From assembly GCF_004331285.1 (NCBI RefSeq), contig NZ_SJOH01000017.1, positions 1 to 64,000 of the forward strand: 64,000 nt of DNA, in the 5' to 3' direction. The notes under the pieces are model-generated. The model did no database searches, was not told the DNA's origin, and was given only the letters and a program-made list of their open reading frames with translations. This DNA comes from Acinetobacter sp. ANC 3781. GTDB lineage: Bacteria > Pseudomonadota > Gammaproteobacteria > Pseudomonadales > Moraxellaceae. Each line of letters starts with the position of its first letter. Positions within the stretch are counted from its first letter, which is position 1. Positions 10,124-18,251 of this stretch are shown in pieces. A program made the translations under genes and the position numbers.

Positions 10124-10465
10124 TTAAGCTTTTTTCACAAATTCAGATTTTAATTTCATTGCCCCAAACCCATCAACCTTACAATCAAGATCATGGCCAT
10201 CGCTTGAGTCAGGTAATAAACGTATGTTCTTTGCCTTGGTTCCCACTTTAATAACAGATGAAGAACCTTTAATTTTCAAATCTTTAATTAGGGTAACAGT
10301 ATCGCCATCAGCCAGGACATTACCATTTGAGTCTTTAATAATGGTTGTTTGCTCAGCGCTGCTTTCATCCTCTTTCCACTCATAAGAGCATTCTGGACAA
10401 ATCAGCAAATCGCCATCTTCATAGGCATATTCTGAATTACATTTGGGGCAATTTGGCAAAGACAT
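10124..10465 (-). CDS. yjdM: Zinc-ribbon protein YjdM/PhnA family
   Basis: A 113-residue protein from the ATG at 10465, chosen because GAGG lies 6 bases upstream; an in-frame start 12 bases earlier lacks this. The N-terminal zinc ribbon has CPKC at residues ~6-9 and CPEC at ~24-27. The C-terminal half is the PhnA-type SH3-like domain ([30 protein letters not shown], [18 protein letters not shown]). Despite the old name it is not phosphonoacetate hydrolase; its role is unknown. Confidence 0.9.
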   Translation of the reverse strand: MSLPNCPKCNSEYAYEDGDLLICPECSYEWKEDESSAEQTTIIKDSNGNVLADGDTVTLIKDLKIKGSSSVIKVGTKAKNIRLLPDSSDGHDLDCKVDGFGAMKLKSEFVKKA

Positions 10466-10560
10466 AAAAAACCTCAAAAAGTCTACTATAGCATTTTATA
10501 AACCAATCTCTTGCTTAAAACCCTATTTATTTTATGGAATAAAAGCAGGTAAGATGAATA

Positions 10561-10911
10561 TCAACCTTGTTCCAAAACCTGTTTAAGTACAATTACATGG
10601 TTATATTCTTCACTTTTGGCAGCAGTAATTAAAGTCACTGGTTGCTGCTGAGCCATCTCTCGAATTTGCTGCAATATTTCCGGTTGCTTAATCAATTCTG
10701 CCTTATAGCAGCGTTGAAATACTTCCCAATATTCTGGATCATGCGCGTACCATTTTCGCAGTTCAGTCGACGGTGTAATTTCCTTGGGCCATAGATCAAT
10801 TTTAGCATTTTCCTTTTTGAGGCCTCTGGGCCAAAGTCGATCGACTAAAATTCGTTTGCCATCTGAGGCTAAGACTTTAGCATAGGCACGTTTGATCTGA
10901 ATTTGCGTCAT
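10561..10911 (-). CDS. DUF488 family protein (YeaO-like)
   Basis: A 116-residue DUF488 protein. Visible are the family's KRAY, RILVDRLWPRGLKK (residues ~20-33), ELRKWYAHDPEYWEVF and the C-terminal VTLITAAKSEEYNHVIVL. The function is unknown. It lies 20 bases after the SRPBCC gene on the same strand, so the two are probably cotranscribed. Confidence 0.85.
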   Translation of the reverse strand: MTQIQIKRAYAKVLASDGKRILVDRLWPRGLKKENAKIDLWPKEITPSTELRKWYAHDPEYWEVFQRCYKAELIKQPEILQQIREMAQQQPVTLITAAKSEEYNHVIVLKQVLEQG

Positions 10912-10931
10912 CTATATTGCATTCATTTCTA

Positions 10932-11375
10932 TTAATCTGGTATTTCAGGAGTAATTAATAAAGTGAGCAGTTGCAAAGATTCCTGCCATCCTAAATAGCA
11001 GGCTTCGACTGGAATCACATCGGGTATACCCGACTGGGTGATATTCACTTCAGTGCCTACAGAAACAGGATTTAATTGAATAATGACTTCAATTTGACCG
11101 GGTAAATTTGGATCATCAAACTGGTCGGTATAACGCAATAATTGGTTTGGAATCAGTTCATGATAAGTTCCACCAAAGGACTGGCTTGAACCGGTAGAAA
11201 AATTATTAAAGGACATTTTATATGTTCCACCGACTTTAGCTTCGAGATGATGAACTTTGGCAGTAAAACCATTCGGCGCCATCCACTTGACTAAGGCATC
11301 AGGATCAATAAATGCCTTAAATACCCGTTCAGGGGGCGCGTTAAATACACGGTGAATTTTGACAGTATTAGGCAT
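10932..11375 (-). CDS. SRPBCC/AHSA1-type ligand-binding protein
   Basis: A 147-residue START-like (SRPBCC) protein of the AHSA1 type. HRVFNAPPERVFKAFIDPDALVKWMAPNG-type N terminus (split here: VFNAPPERVFKAF and LVKWMAPNGF), KVGGTYKMSF, GGTYHELIPNQLLRYTDQF and a C-terminal LGWQESLQLL helix. Such proteins bind hydrophobic ligands; the ligand here is unknown. It precedes the DUF488 gene in a likely two-gene operon. Confidence 0.85.
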   Translation of the reverse strand: MPNTVKIHRVFNAPPERVFKAFIDPDALVKWMAPNGFTAKVHHLEAKVGGTYKMSFNNFSTGSSQSFGGTYHELIPNQLLRYTDQFDDPNLPGQIEVIIQLNPVSVGTEVNITQSGIPDVIPVEACYLGWQESLQLLTLLITPEIPD

Positions 11376-11580
11376 TTCTTATTCCCGGATTTTTATTGTT
11401 TTGTTTCTTCAGTCTACTGCAGTCGCTACATAAATCTGTATTGCTTTGGTAGGAGTCTGATTATTTTTTTCATAAACAAACAGATGAAATTTACCCACTT
11501 TTTATTATTAAAAAGTACAGATGAACGAGTTTAACTGCCCAGTTTCCTTGATCATTTATAAGTCTAAGCGATAGCATTCG

Positions 11581-13989
11581 TCAGCTAGACAAACCCTGTA
11601 TAGGCTCTGCTTGTTGTAACTTGGAAATTTCTTCTAACTTTTGGGTTTGTGCCTTGTCACTACTCAGGGTCTGAATTAAATCGTCTGCAAGCTGGTTCAA
11701 TAAAAGCAAATCATCTTCACTCATCTGCCTTACCTGTTTATCCAGAATACATAAACTGCCTAACACCAAGCCTTGCTTATTGCGTAAGGGTACACCTGCA
11801 TAAAACTTAATTTTATTTTTATTCAACTCTGGATTATGGCTAAAACGCGGATCCCGGTCTATATCCTCAATAATCAGTGCTTCATTTTGATGAACCAAAT
11901 GGGTACAAATAGATTCCTCGCGAGGAATGCCAGCTTCTATCGGATTCTGATTTTCATCTGCCAGTGGACTGGCTGGAGTATTCACCCATTTTTCATCGAC
12001 CAGGGAAATTTGCGCATATGTCACATTAAATGCCTGACAAGCTTCTTCAATATATTGCTGATAAATTAATAAAGTTTCAGGTTCAAGTAATTGTAATTCA
12101 TGCAAAGCTGCCAAACGTTCTGGTTCATTTTCAGCAAGCAATTCACGTGCAGGGTTTTCACCGTGTTGTAGCATGAGAGCATCAATGCTCAACATCAATT
12201 CGTTCACTGTAGAGACTACGGCATCCGGTTGGAAACGGTTTTGAATTTCTTCCCTCAATTCATCGCTGGTATTGCCCCATGTGGCAAAAATAATTTTTGT
12301 ATTGGGTAACTGTTTACGGATGCGATGATTCAGTAATCGAATTTGCGCCAAAGGCTGTTGATGAAATATAGAAATGCACATCACCTGAATATCTTGTGGC
12401 ACTGACTCAAGCACATCTGTTTTTGATTGAATCAGTACTTCACTATGACTTTGCGCTGCAATTTTTCTTAAGTTTAAACCATGGGCCAACATAGAAGATG
12501 CCAGCACATCAATTTCCCAACGTGCACCCAGGCAAATGACTTGTACTGAATCATTTGTCTTTGGACTTGGATACTTGTTTTGAAAATCATGATTAAACAA
12601 TTTCAAACCTTGGTGCATCCTTAAACGATGCTCCGCGCTTGCTTCAGTACTATGTCCTTGGGAAAATAAACGAATTGCGGGAATGGCAACATCATCATAA
12701 AAGCTTATGACCTTACGAACGACGACTTCTTCACTGGGCTTTTTCGGTAATTTTTGTTGAATATAATCCTGTGCAACTTCAAGCGCATCATCTACATCAT
12801 CCGCAACCAAACGCTGGTAAAACCGTTCCGGTGGCGTCAGTACCGGTTCACTGCCAATCAGAATTTTAATAAATCCCAAAGCCGGAATATAATTGGACAA
12901 TACCAATAAACATGCTGTCACTGGAGTCGAGAGAATCAGGCCAGCTGGCCCCCATAAGGTGGTCCAGAATGTTGCTGCTAGAATAATCGCCAAAGTGGAA
13001 AGACCGGTACTTTCTCCATATAACCACGGCTCAATCATATTGTTACTAATCAACTCAAGTAACAGAATCAGCCCAATGGTCCATAGCACCATATCCCAGC
13101 CCGGATCGACTGCAAATGCCAAAGTAATGGGAAATAAGGCCGAGATCATTGGACCGACATAAGGAACGAAGCGCATGCCTATAGCCACAATCCCCCACAT
13201 AATTGCAGCAGGCACACCAATCAGCCATAAGCCTAATGCCATAGGAAGACCATAAGTGACATTCACCAACAGTTGCATCCGCAGATAGGTTCCGATCCGG
13301 TCTGCTGCTTCATCTAATGCATCTGTACCGACATTTAAATTGCCACCCAGCAATTTCAATAGACGGTCATGCAAGTCTTTACGGCTCAGTAAAATCAGCA
13401 CCACAAACAGAAAAACAATACCGGCAGTCGCCAAAGGACTGAGGATTTTTGATCCCCACTGCAGAGCCGCTTCAGCGTCACTTTGTTGCTGCCCCACCAC
13501 CTCTACCTGTTGTACATCCTCTTTTTTATTAACCGGAGCCACATCCTGTATTGAACTTTCCACCGTATCAATGGTCTTGATAGCACCGTCCCATACACTT
13601 GGCCCAGAAGTAAAACTTTTTACCGAATCGAGTTTGTGTTTAATGGTGTCCTGATATTGGGGCAACTCCTGACTTAAATTCCCCAATTGATAACCAAGAT
13701 AAGTTGCGGCCCCACCCAAGACACTTAAGGCAAATAGCACCACCAGTGCAATCGATGGCAGTTGCGGTAAGCCCCATTTTTTTAAGCGTGCCACTAAAGG
13801 TTCAAGTAAAAATGCCAAGAGCACCGACAGCGCCAAAGGAATTAAAATATCTTTTCCAAAGTAGAGGGCTAAAATAATCAACGCAGCAATCACAAATCCC
13901 GCCATTACACGTAAAATATGCTGGGTTTGAGTTTCATCATTTACTGGAGGCAATGGAGATTCTGAATTTAGAGTTTTTCCCTTATTCAC
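11581..13989 (-). CDS. AI-2E-family permease fused to Rossmann-like and GAF domains
   Basis: An 802-residue protein from the GTG at 13989, preferred over a longer frame (to 14088) because AAGGA lies 7 bases before it. Residues ~25-380 are an AI-2E/PerM-type permease: hydrophobic helices, PLALSVLLAFLLEPLVARLKK-like start, VPYVGP and LELISNNMIEPWLYG. Residues ~385-470 form a charged cytoplasmic linker. Residues ~480-610 look like a Rossmann or B12-binding-like fold (VQVICLGARWEIDVLASSML). Residues ~630-775 are a GAF domain (IPREESICTHLV, FYAGVPLRNKQGLVLGSLCILD). The family includes AI-2 exporters such as TqsA and also Na+/H+ antiporters, so the substrate is open. The soluble domains suggest sensory control of transport. 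The gene is monocistronic. Confidence 0.85.
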   Translation of the reverse strand: MNKGKTLNSESPLPPVNDETQTQHILRVMAGFVIAALIILALYFGKDILIPLALSVLLAFLLEPLVARLKKWGLPQLPSIALVVLFALSVLGGAATYLGYQLGNLSQELPQYQDTIKHKLDSVKSFTSGPSVWDGAIKTIDTVESSIQDVAPVNKKEDVQQVEVVGQQQSDAEAALQWGSKILSPLATAGIVFLFVVLILLSRKDLHDRLLKLLGGNLNVGTDALDEAADRIGTYLRMQLLVNVTYGLPMALGLWLIGVPAAIMWGIVAIGMRFVPYVGPMISALFPITLAFAVDPGWDMVLWTIGLILLLELISNNMIEPWLYGESTGLSTLAIILAATFWTTLWGPAGLILSTPVTACLLVLSNYIPALGFIKILIGSEPVLTPPERFYQRLVADDVDDALEVAQDYIQQKLPKKPSEEVVVRKVISFYDDVAIPAIRLFSQGHSTEASAEHRLRMHQGLKLFNHDFQNKYPSPKTNDSVQVICLGARWEIDVLASSMLAHGLNLRKIAAQSHSEVLIQSKTDVLESVPQDIQVMCISIFHQQPLAQIRLLNHRIRKQLPNTKIIFATWGNTSDELREEIQNRFQPDAVVSTVNELMLSIDALMLQHGENPARELLAENEPERLAALHELQLLEPETLLIYQQYIEEACQAFNVTYAQISLVDEKWVNTPASPLADENQNPIEAGIPREESICTHLVHQNEALIIEDIDRDPRFSHNPELNKNKIKFYAGVPLRNKQGLVLGSLCILDKQVRQMSEDDLLLLNQLADDLIQTLSSDKAQTQKLEEISKLQQAEPIQGLSS

Positions 13990-14133
13990 GTTAATATCCT
14001 TATTATTTTTTATCCCTACCTCTCTATTTAAGATTTTTTTGTGCTGAAATTCTAGAGAGTTACTGTAAATAAAAGCCTTTTCTCTCACCTCATTTTTAGT
14101 TAAAAGGCATTATTTTTGCCAAATCTGGAAACA

Positions 14134-14166
14134 TAAAAACACCCTAACCATTTGCATCGTCAGGGT
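14134..14166 (-). terminator. Possible terminator after rraB
   Basis: On the minus strand ACCCTGAC and GTTAGGGT (14159-14166 and 14141-14148) form an imperfect stem followed by GTTTTTATG. It lies about 90 bases beyond the rraB stop, hence moderate support. Confidence 0.45.
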
Positions 14167-14256
14167 TGCTTGGTCTTTCACTCAACAAGCGGAAATTTGA
14201 CTTCAGCTTTATTTGAATTCAGACACTATATTTGGACTATTATTCAGTGATTTGAA

Positions 14257-14637
14257 TTAGCTTTGAAGTTCATCTTCCAAGTCTTCGTCGTCATAGACAT
14301 AAGCCATACAACCCCAGCCATCATATTCACCGCCGTGTTGTTCAGCTATTTTAGTGAACCATTCCTCAATATCGACAATGTCTGAATAGTCAGGTTCCAT
14401 ATACACATAAATAGTGATAATCCACTCTAACGTATCGGCTTCTTCATCTTCAAACAGACTGATTTTCTGTTCTTCTTTCAGCAAATAAAGTGCACATTTT
14501 TCGGCTTGTTCTTGGGTTTGAAAAGCAATAGAAAATTCAATTTCATGTGCTTCAGTCAGGTCATCGCCATCTTCAGCCATTTGCCAAAGTACGTTACCAT
14601 TTTCGTCATCTGGGAATTGTTCAAAATCGCGTGTCAT
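14257..14637 (-). CDS. rraB: RraB-family ribonuclease E inhibitor
   Basis: A 126-residue, very acidic protein of the RraB family. The diagnostic C-terminal motif EYDGWGCMAY (with YDGWG) is present, followed by an acidic tail (DDEDLEDELQS). The N-terminal half holds FSIAFQTQEQAEKCALYLL. In E. coli RraB binds the RNase E C-terminal scaffold and alters mRNA turnover. The sequence is divergent from the enterobacterial protein, so the function is by family. Confidence 0.78.
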   Translation of the reverse strand: MTRDFEQFPDDENGNVLWQMAEDGDDLTEAHEIEFSIAFQTQEQAEKCALYLLKEEQKISLFEDEEADTLEWIITIYVYMEPDYSDIVDIEEWFTKIAEQHGGEYDGWGCMAYVYDDEDLEDELQS

Positions 14638-14833
14638 GGGTATTTCCTTATCGTAATCATTTAAATCTGTAATATTGTACCCAGATTAGCTCAAGTTTGT
14701 TTCATTTTAGCGATTCAAAAGATTCTTTCTCTTGCTCATTCGTTAAAGTCACTTTCCGTTTTATCCGTTCAAACTGGTATTTACTTCTTCATCCCTGCAG
14801 CATCTGTACCTGCACTGGGCTTTGTTACTTTCG

Positions 14834-14962
14834 TTATTTTTCTTTCACCCAATTTATTGCACGGTAAAACCATACTGCTAAAATAATTATTGTGATGACC
14901 CTTATAAGAGATAGGTAAATCATTATTATTATCCAAAAAAAACCCCACCCTACAGTAGTCAT
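14834..14962 (-). CDS. Candidate 42-residue single-helix membrane protein
   Basis: A short frame from ATG at 14962 to TAA at 14834. It is strongly hydrophobic (GWGFFWIIIMIYLSLIRVII, then ILAVWFY) with a basic C terminus (RAINWVKEK), the pattern of a small inner-membrane protein. No good Shine-Dalgarno is seen. It sits within a 550-base gap between rraB and rluA. A competing 63-codon frame overlaps it (14781-14972), but that one has no recognisable character, while the 42-residue frame looks like a protein. An 8-T run within it (positions ~14934-14941 on the plus strand as As) is a possible frameshift site. Confidence 0.3.
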   Translation of the reverse strand: MTTVGWGFFWIIIMIYLSLIRVITIIILAVWFYRAINWVKEK

Positions 14963-15185
14963 TTTTGATCAATTTTCAATCACTGAAACAAGAGATATTA
15001 TTTCTATTTTTATCGGATAAAATTAAGAAAAAACACACTTTTAAAGTTATTAATGATTTAAAAATATTTTAAATTTGCTTATTAAGCATCCACAATCCCA
15101 GTCCGTAGAACAGTGTTTACTCCAACCAATGCATCCTAGACCAGCTATAATTCCTGTCATACGGGGTTGTATTTTGATTCCTAGA

Positions 15186-15851
15186 TCAGAAAGGTACATT
15201 TCCTTTAATTTCAACATTCGCTCCTGTAAAGGGTTGCTTAAATGCCAAATAACTCGCATGTAAAGCCATACGTTTTAATGGGCTTTGGTAAGGTTCGGGG
15301 TGATACAGCTTATCGCCAGTAATCGGATGTCCGATATATTGCATATGCACCCGGAGCTGATGCGAACGTCCGGTAACAGGAGTGAGCAATACACGGCTAA
15401 TATCTTCAGCTTCCGAATAATCCAAAACCTGATATAGGGTTTTGGCCGCTTTGCCCAATTCAAAATGCACCATTTGACGGGGACGGTTTTCCCAATCTGT
15501 AAGCAGTGGAACTTCGACACTTCCCTCACCCGCAAGCTTGCCTTGTACCAAAGCGATATAGTTTTTTTGTACGGTACGCGCCTGGAACATTTTACTGACC
15601 GCGACTTCTGCATCCCGGTGTTTGGCAAACATAAGTATGCCTGAAGTTGCCATATCTAGACGATGGGTGATTTTGGCGTGAGGGTATTTTTCCAGAACAC
15701 GTAAATAGGCACTGTCCTGATGTTCAGGCAAACGCCCCGGTACGGACAACAACCCTGCAGGTTTTTCGATGACCACCAGATCTTCATCTTCATAGACAAT
15801 AGCAAGCGGTTCTTGCGGTGGCATATAAATAAAGTTTTTGTTAATGGGCAT
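15186..15851 (-). CDS. rluA: Dual-specificity rRNA/tRNA pseudouridine synthase RluA
   Basis: Isomerises uridine to pseudouridine in 23S rRNA (position 746) and certain tRNAs (position 32) in E. coli. It has 221 residues from the ATG at 15851, close to the 219 of E. coli RluA; a TTG start 39 bases upstream is in frame but unlikely. Evidence: PPQEPLAIVYEDEDLVVIEK, LLSVPGRLPEHQDS, the catalytic Asp in HRLDMATSG, and GRSHQLRVHM. These specific strings fit RluA better than RluC/RluD. The TruA-like S4 domain of other family members is absent, as expected. Confidence 0.9.
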   Translation of the reverse strand: MPINKNFIYMPPQEPLAIVYEDEDLVVIEKPAGLLSVPGRLPEHQDSAYLRVLEKYPHAKITHRLDMATSGILMFAKHRDAEVAVSKMFQARTVQKNYIALVQGKLAGEGSVEVPLLTDWENRPRQMVHFELGKAAKTLYQVLDYSEAEDISRVLLTPVTGRSHQLRVHMQYIGHPITGDKLYHPEPYQSPLKRMALHASYLAFKQPFTGANVEIKGNVPF

Positions 15852-15938
15852 GTGCGGATAGTGTTTGAGAGAATGGGCGCAAAATAACAAGGTGAGATAA
15901 TGCTGTCAATCCAACTTCAACCTAGGGCTAAAATTGAA

Positions 15939-16391
15939 TTATTTATTGTTTGCACCTGATTTTCCAAATGCAGGTTTAAGTTGATCTGAGAGATCATCTT
16001 CAATCAATTGCAGTACTTGATTTTCTACCTCATATTGCTGAATGGTAATTTTAAACTGACCCTGAAACCATTGATTTAAATGCAATGCATAAGTCCCTTT
16101 GTGACCTAGTCCCAAATGTTGTTTCAGCCGATTTTTAAGTCCGGTAATTGATGACCCCACATACATGACTGCGCAAGGTGCATTTAATTTTGCACAAGCA
16201 TGGGTTGCCTGTTCTTTAAAAGTAAGAAAATGATTAAATGTCTGGTTAATATCGCCGTCTACTTGTTCAATGATATAAATTGCTTTAGAGATTTTGGGTA
16301 AATCATCCAATGTTGAAAATATAAACTCCTGAACAGGTAGAGCTGTTTTTGCAATGTAGCACTGTTGAATAAGCGTATCTAAATAACCCAT
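15939..16391 (-). CDS. GIY-YIG-like nuclease-domain protein
   Basis: A 150-residue protein. The GIY-YIG pattern is modified: AIYIIEQV (~37-44) stands for GIY and VMYVGSSITGLKNRLKQHLG (~73-92) carries the YVG part with the conserved Arg. No zinc finger or other domain is attached. Members of this small single-domain group are usually uncharacterised nucleases. It lies 87 bases upstream of rluA on the same strand. Confidence 0.7.
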   Translation of the reverse strand: MGYLDTLIQQCYIAKTALPVQEFIFSTLDDLPKISKAIYIIEQVDGDINQTFNHFLTFKEQATHACAKLNAPCAVMYVGSSITGLKNRLKQHLGLGHKGTYALHLNQWFQGQFKITIQQYEVENQVLQLIEDDLSDQLKPAFGKSGANNK

Positions 16392-16552
16392 ATGATTTTA
16401 TTACAATACAATGATTTATTTAATATTTTAGCAGCTAAAAAATAGAATTTAACGGTATTTTTTATTTTAAAATTTCAAAGGATTAAGTAAAATTCTACTG
16501 AAATTTTATCCAAACTCCCCCTTCAATCATCCCGTTCACATACTTCTATCCA

Positions 16553-17266
16553 TTAATCTGCAAGATAATAATCAACCGTTGAAACCACGCGTACTTTTTT
16601 CAAATACGGCGTATTACTGTCTCGGTCTTCAATACTGAACAAGCCCTGATTGGCTGACTTAATTTTACCTAAACCGCTTTTAGAATCAGCAGCAAATTTT
16701 TCCGCAACACTGCGGGCATTTTCGGTGGCTTGTTCAATCATGGCAGGTTTGATGTCATTAAGTTTGGTAAATAAATATTCGGTTCTTTGCCCAGAATCAT
16801 CTCCGCCAAAGGCAATGCCTTTTTTACCTAAAGCCACCAAGCGACTTTGTGCAGCACGTACCGCATCTATTTTGTGGGTATATACAGTTATAGTTTGATG
16901 TGCGGTATAACGGAGTGCAACATTTTCATTACCGCCATATTGCTGGGCATATTTATCCGTTGTACTGGGTGAAGCGGTAGTAATTTCCTCGGCAGTAAAA
17001 CCTTCATTTTTCAAGAATGCCTGAATTTGCTGAGTGTTTATTTCCATGCTGTCGTACAACTGAGTCAGGTCCTGGCTGGCAGAGCTAAAGCGAATGGGCC
17101 AAACCGCTACATCGGCTTTCACTTCGCGTTCAGACAAGCCTTTGACCGAAACAATACGTTCATATTGTTTAATTTTCAGTGCGCTGCTGCCTAAAATCCA
17201 TCCTGCAATAATCATCCCTAGGCAAATAAAAACGCCTAAAATAAGTGCGGGTTTGAACTGATTCAT
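16553..17266 (-). CDS. SIMPL domain (YggE/DUF541) periplasmic protein
   Basis: A 237-residue protein with an N-terminal signal anchor (PALILGVFICLGMIIAGWIL, residues 5-24) and a SIMPL/DUF541 domain: ERIVSVKGLSEREVKADVAVWPI, VTVYTHKIDAVRAAQ-like, ENARSVAEKFAADSKSGLGKI and a C-terminal VRVVSTVDYYL. Related YggE lowers oxidative stress in E. coli; the mechanism is unknown. The gene appears monocistronic. Confidence 0.88.
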   Translation of the reverse strand: MNQFKPALILGVFICLGMIIAGWILGSSALKIKQYERIVSVKGLSEREVKADVAVWPIRFSSASQDLTQLYDSMEINTQQIQAFLKNEGFTAEEITTASPSTTDKYAQQYGGNENVALRYTAHQTITVYTHKIDAVRAAQSRLVALGKKGIAFGGDDSGQRTEYLFTKLNDIKPAMIEQATENARSVAEKFAADSKSGLGKIKSANQGLFSIEDRDSNTPYLKKVRVVSTVDYYLAD

Positions 17267-17410
17267 TGGACTAAATTCCTTTTTAGCATGACTTTAATTT
17301 GAGTTTTACGGTGGTTATTTTTATCGCATCAGTAGGAAAGTATTAATTAAATTATTGTGATAGTGGTATGTTTGACTGTGTACTTAGATGTTGAAATACA
17401 GCGTTAAATT

Positions 17411-17659
17411 TTAACTTTTACCCATAAAGTATAAAGCAATCAAAGGCACTAAGTTAAACAGTAGAATACCTACTTTATAGACCGCCATTCCCCCATAATG
17501 AATTGCATCAAAAGTCGCATCTGACAGATTGAACCATTTTCCATGGACTTGTTTAATCCAGTCACGCGCAAAAATAATAGCCAAAAACCAGATCATTAAT
17601 ATGATGTAATTGATGAGTACTGCGGAAAGCAAAAAACGACACCAAAAATCAAGATTCAT
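17411..17659 (-). CDS. Small membrane protein, DUF6868-like
   Basis: An 82-residue protein with two hydrophobic segments (residues ~8-30 and ~58-80) flanking a soluble loop containing GKWFNLSDATFDAIHYGGMA. It matches a conserved small membrane family (DUF6868) by pattern recognition. The function is unknown, and no operon partner is seen. Confidence 0.65.
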   Translation of the reverse strand: MNLDFWCRFLLSAVLINYIILMIWFLAIIFARDWIKQVHGKWFNLSDATFDAIHYGGMAVYKVGILLFNLVPLIALYFMGKS

Positions 17660-18204
17660 ATTGATTCTCTACGTGGTAGCTCATGATTTCTAAAATAACA
17701 GATTTAATATGCTGAAACGAGTTGCTGATTTGTATCTACATTATCAGGGTTAAAGTCTATTGCAGGTTTATGATTTTTAATTTTTTTATATTTTAATTGT
17801 TTTTTATTCGCTAGAAAATTCTTGAGGGTGTTAGGGAAAACATAATGTTTAACTTCAACAATTATAGCTTTGTAAGCGATAACCTTATGCCTATAAACTT
17901 GTGATCTATAGCGTCCTAAGCCGAATCGAGACCTTTTGGGTAAGTACTACACTCACGTTATACGTAACTAGTAGCAATCTACTCTTTTCGATCCCCGTCA
18001 CACCCTTGAGATATAATTTAACAAGTTAGGCTCGGGATTAATTTCCTAAGATTTGTCTATTTCAAATTATTTTAGGAAAATTTCCCTTCAATAGCGTATT
18101 AAAAAGAATTTTTTATTAAATTTAAGTACATTATGGTTTTTTATTACGGTTTAATTAAGTTTATTGAAATTAATTTCAGGCTATTTTTCCTGTAAAAAAT
18201 ATGG
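17660..18204. other. 545-base gap with a GC-richer block containing small hairpins
   Basis: No gene of credible character is present. The flanks are AT-rich. A block at about 17,890-18,015 has more balanced composition and contains two small perfect stems: GTTA/TAAC at 17957-17968 and AGTAG/CTACT at 17970-17983, followed by CTTTTCGATCCCCGTCACACCC. It superficially resembles the 3' half of a tRNA, but no consistent T-arm or acceptor pairing can be built. Confidence 0.4.
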
Positions 18205-18243
18205 TGCATAAAAAAACCTGCCCAATGGCAGGTTTTTTTATGC
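18205..18243 (-). terminator. Strong terminator after the KgtP-like gene
   Basis: A long perfect stem, TGCATAAAAAAACCTGCC against GGCAGGTTTTTTTATGCA, with a 4-base loop. It begins 8 bases beyond the stop. Confidence 0.9.
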
Positions 18244-18251
18244 ACGTTAAA

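Noticed and set aside
17900..18010. A tRNA-like 3' end (CTTTTCGATCCCC followed by ACACCC)
   Set aside because: The putative T-loop has no matching stem (CTCTT against CCCGT), no acceptor pairing or anticodon arm can be built, and no CCA follows.
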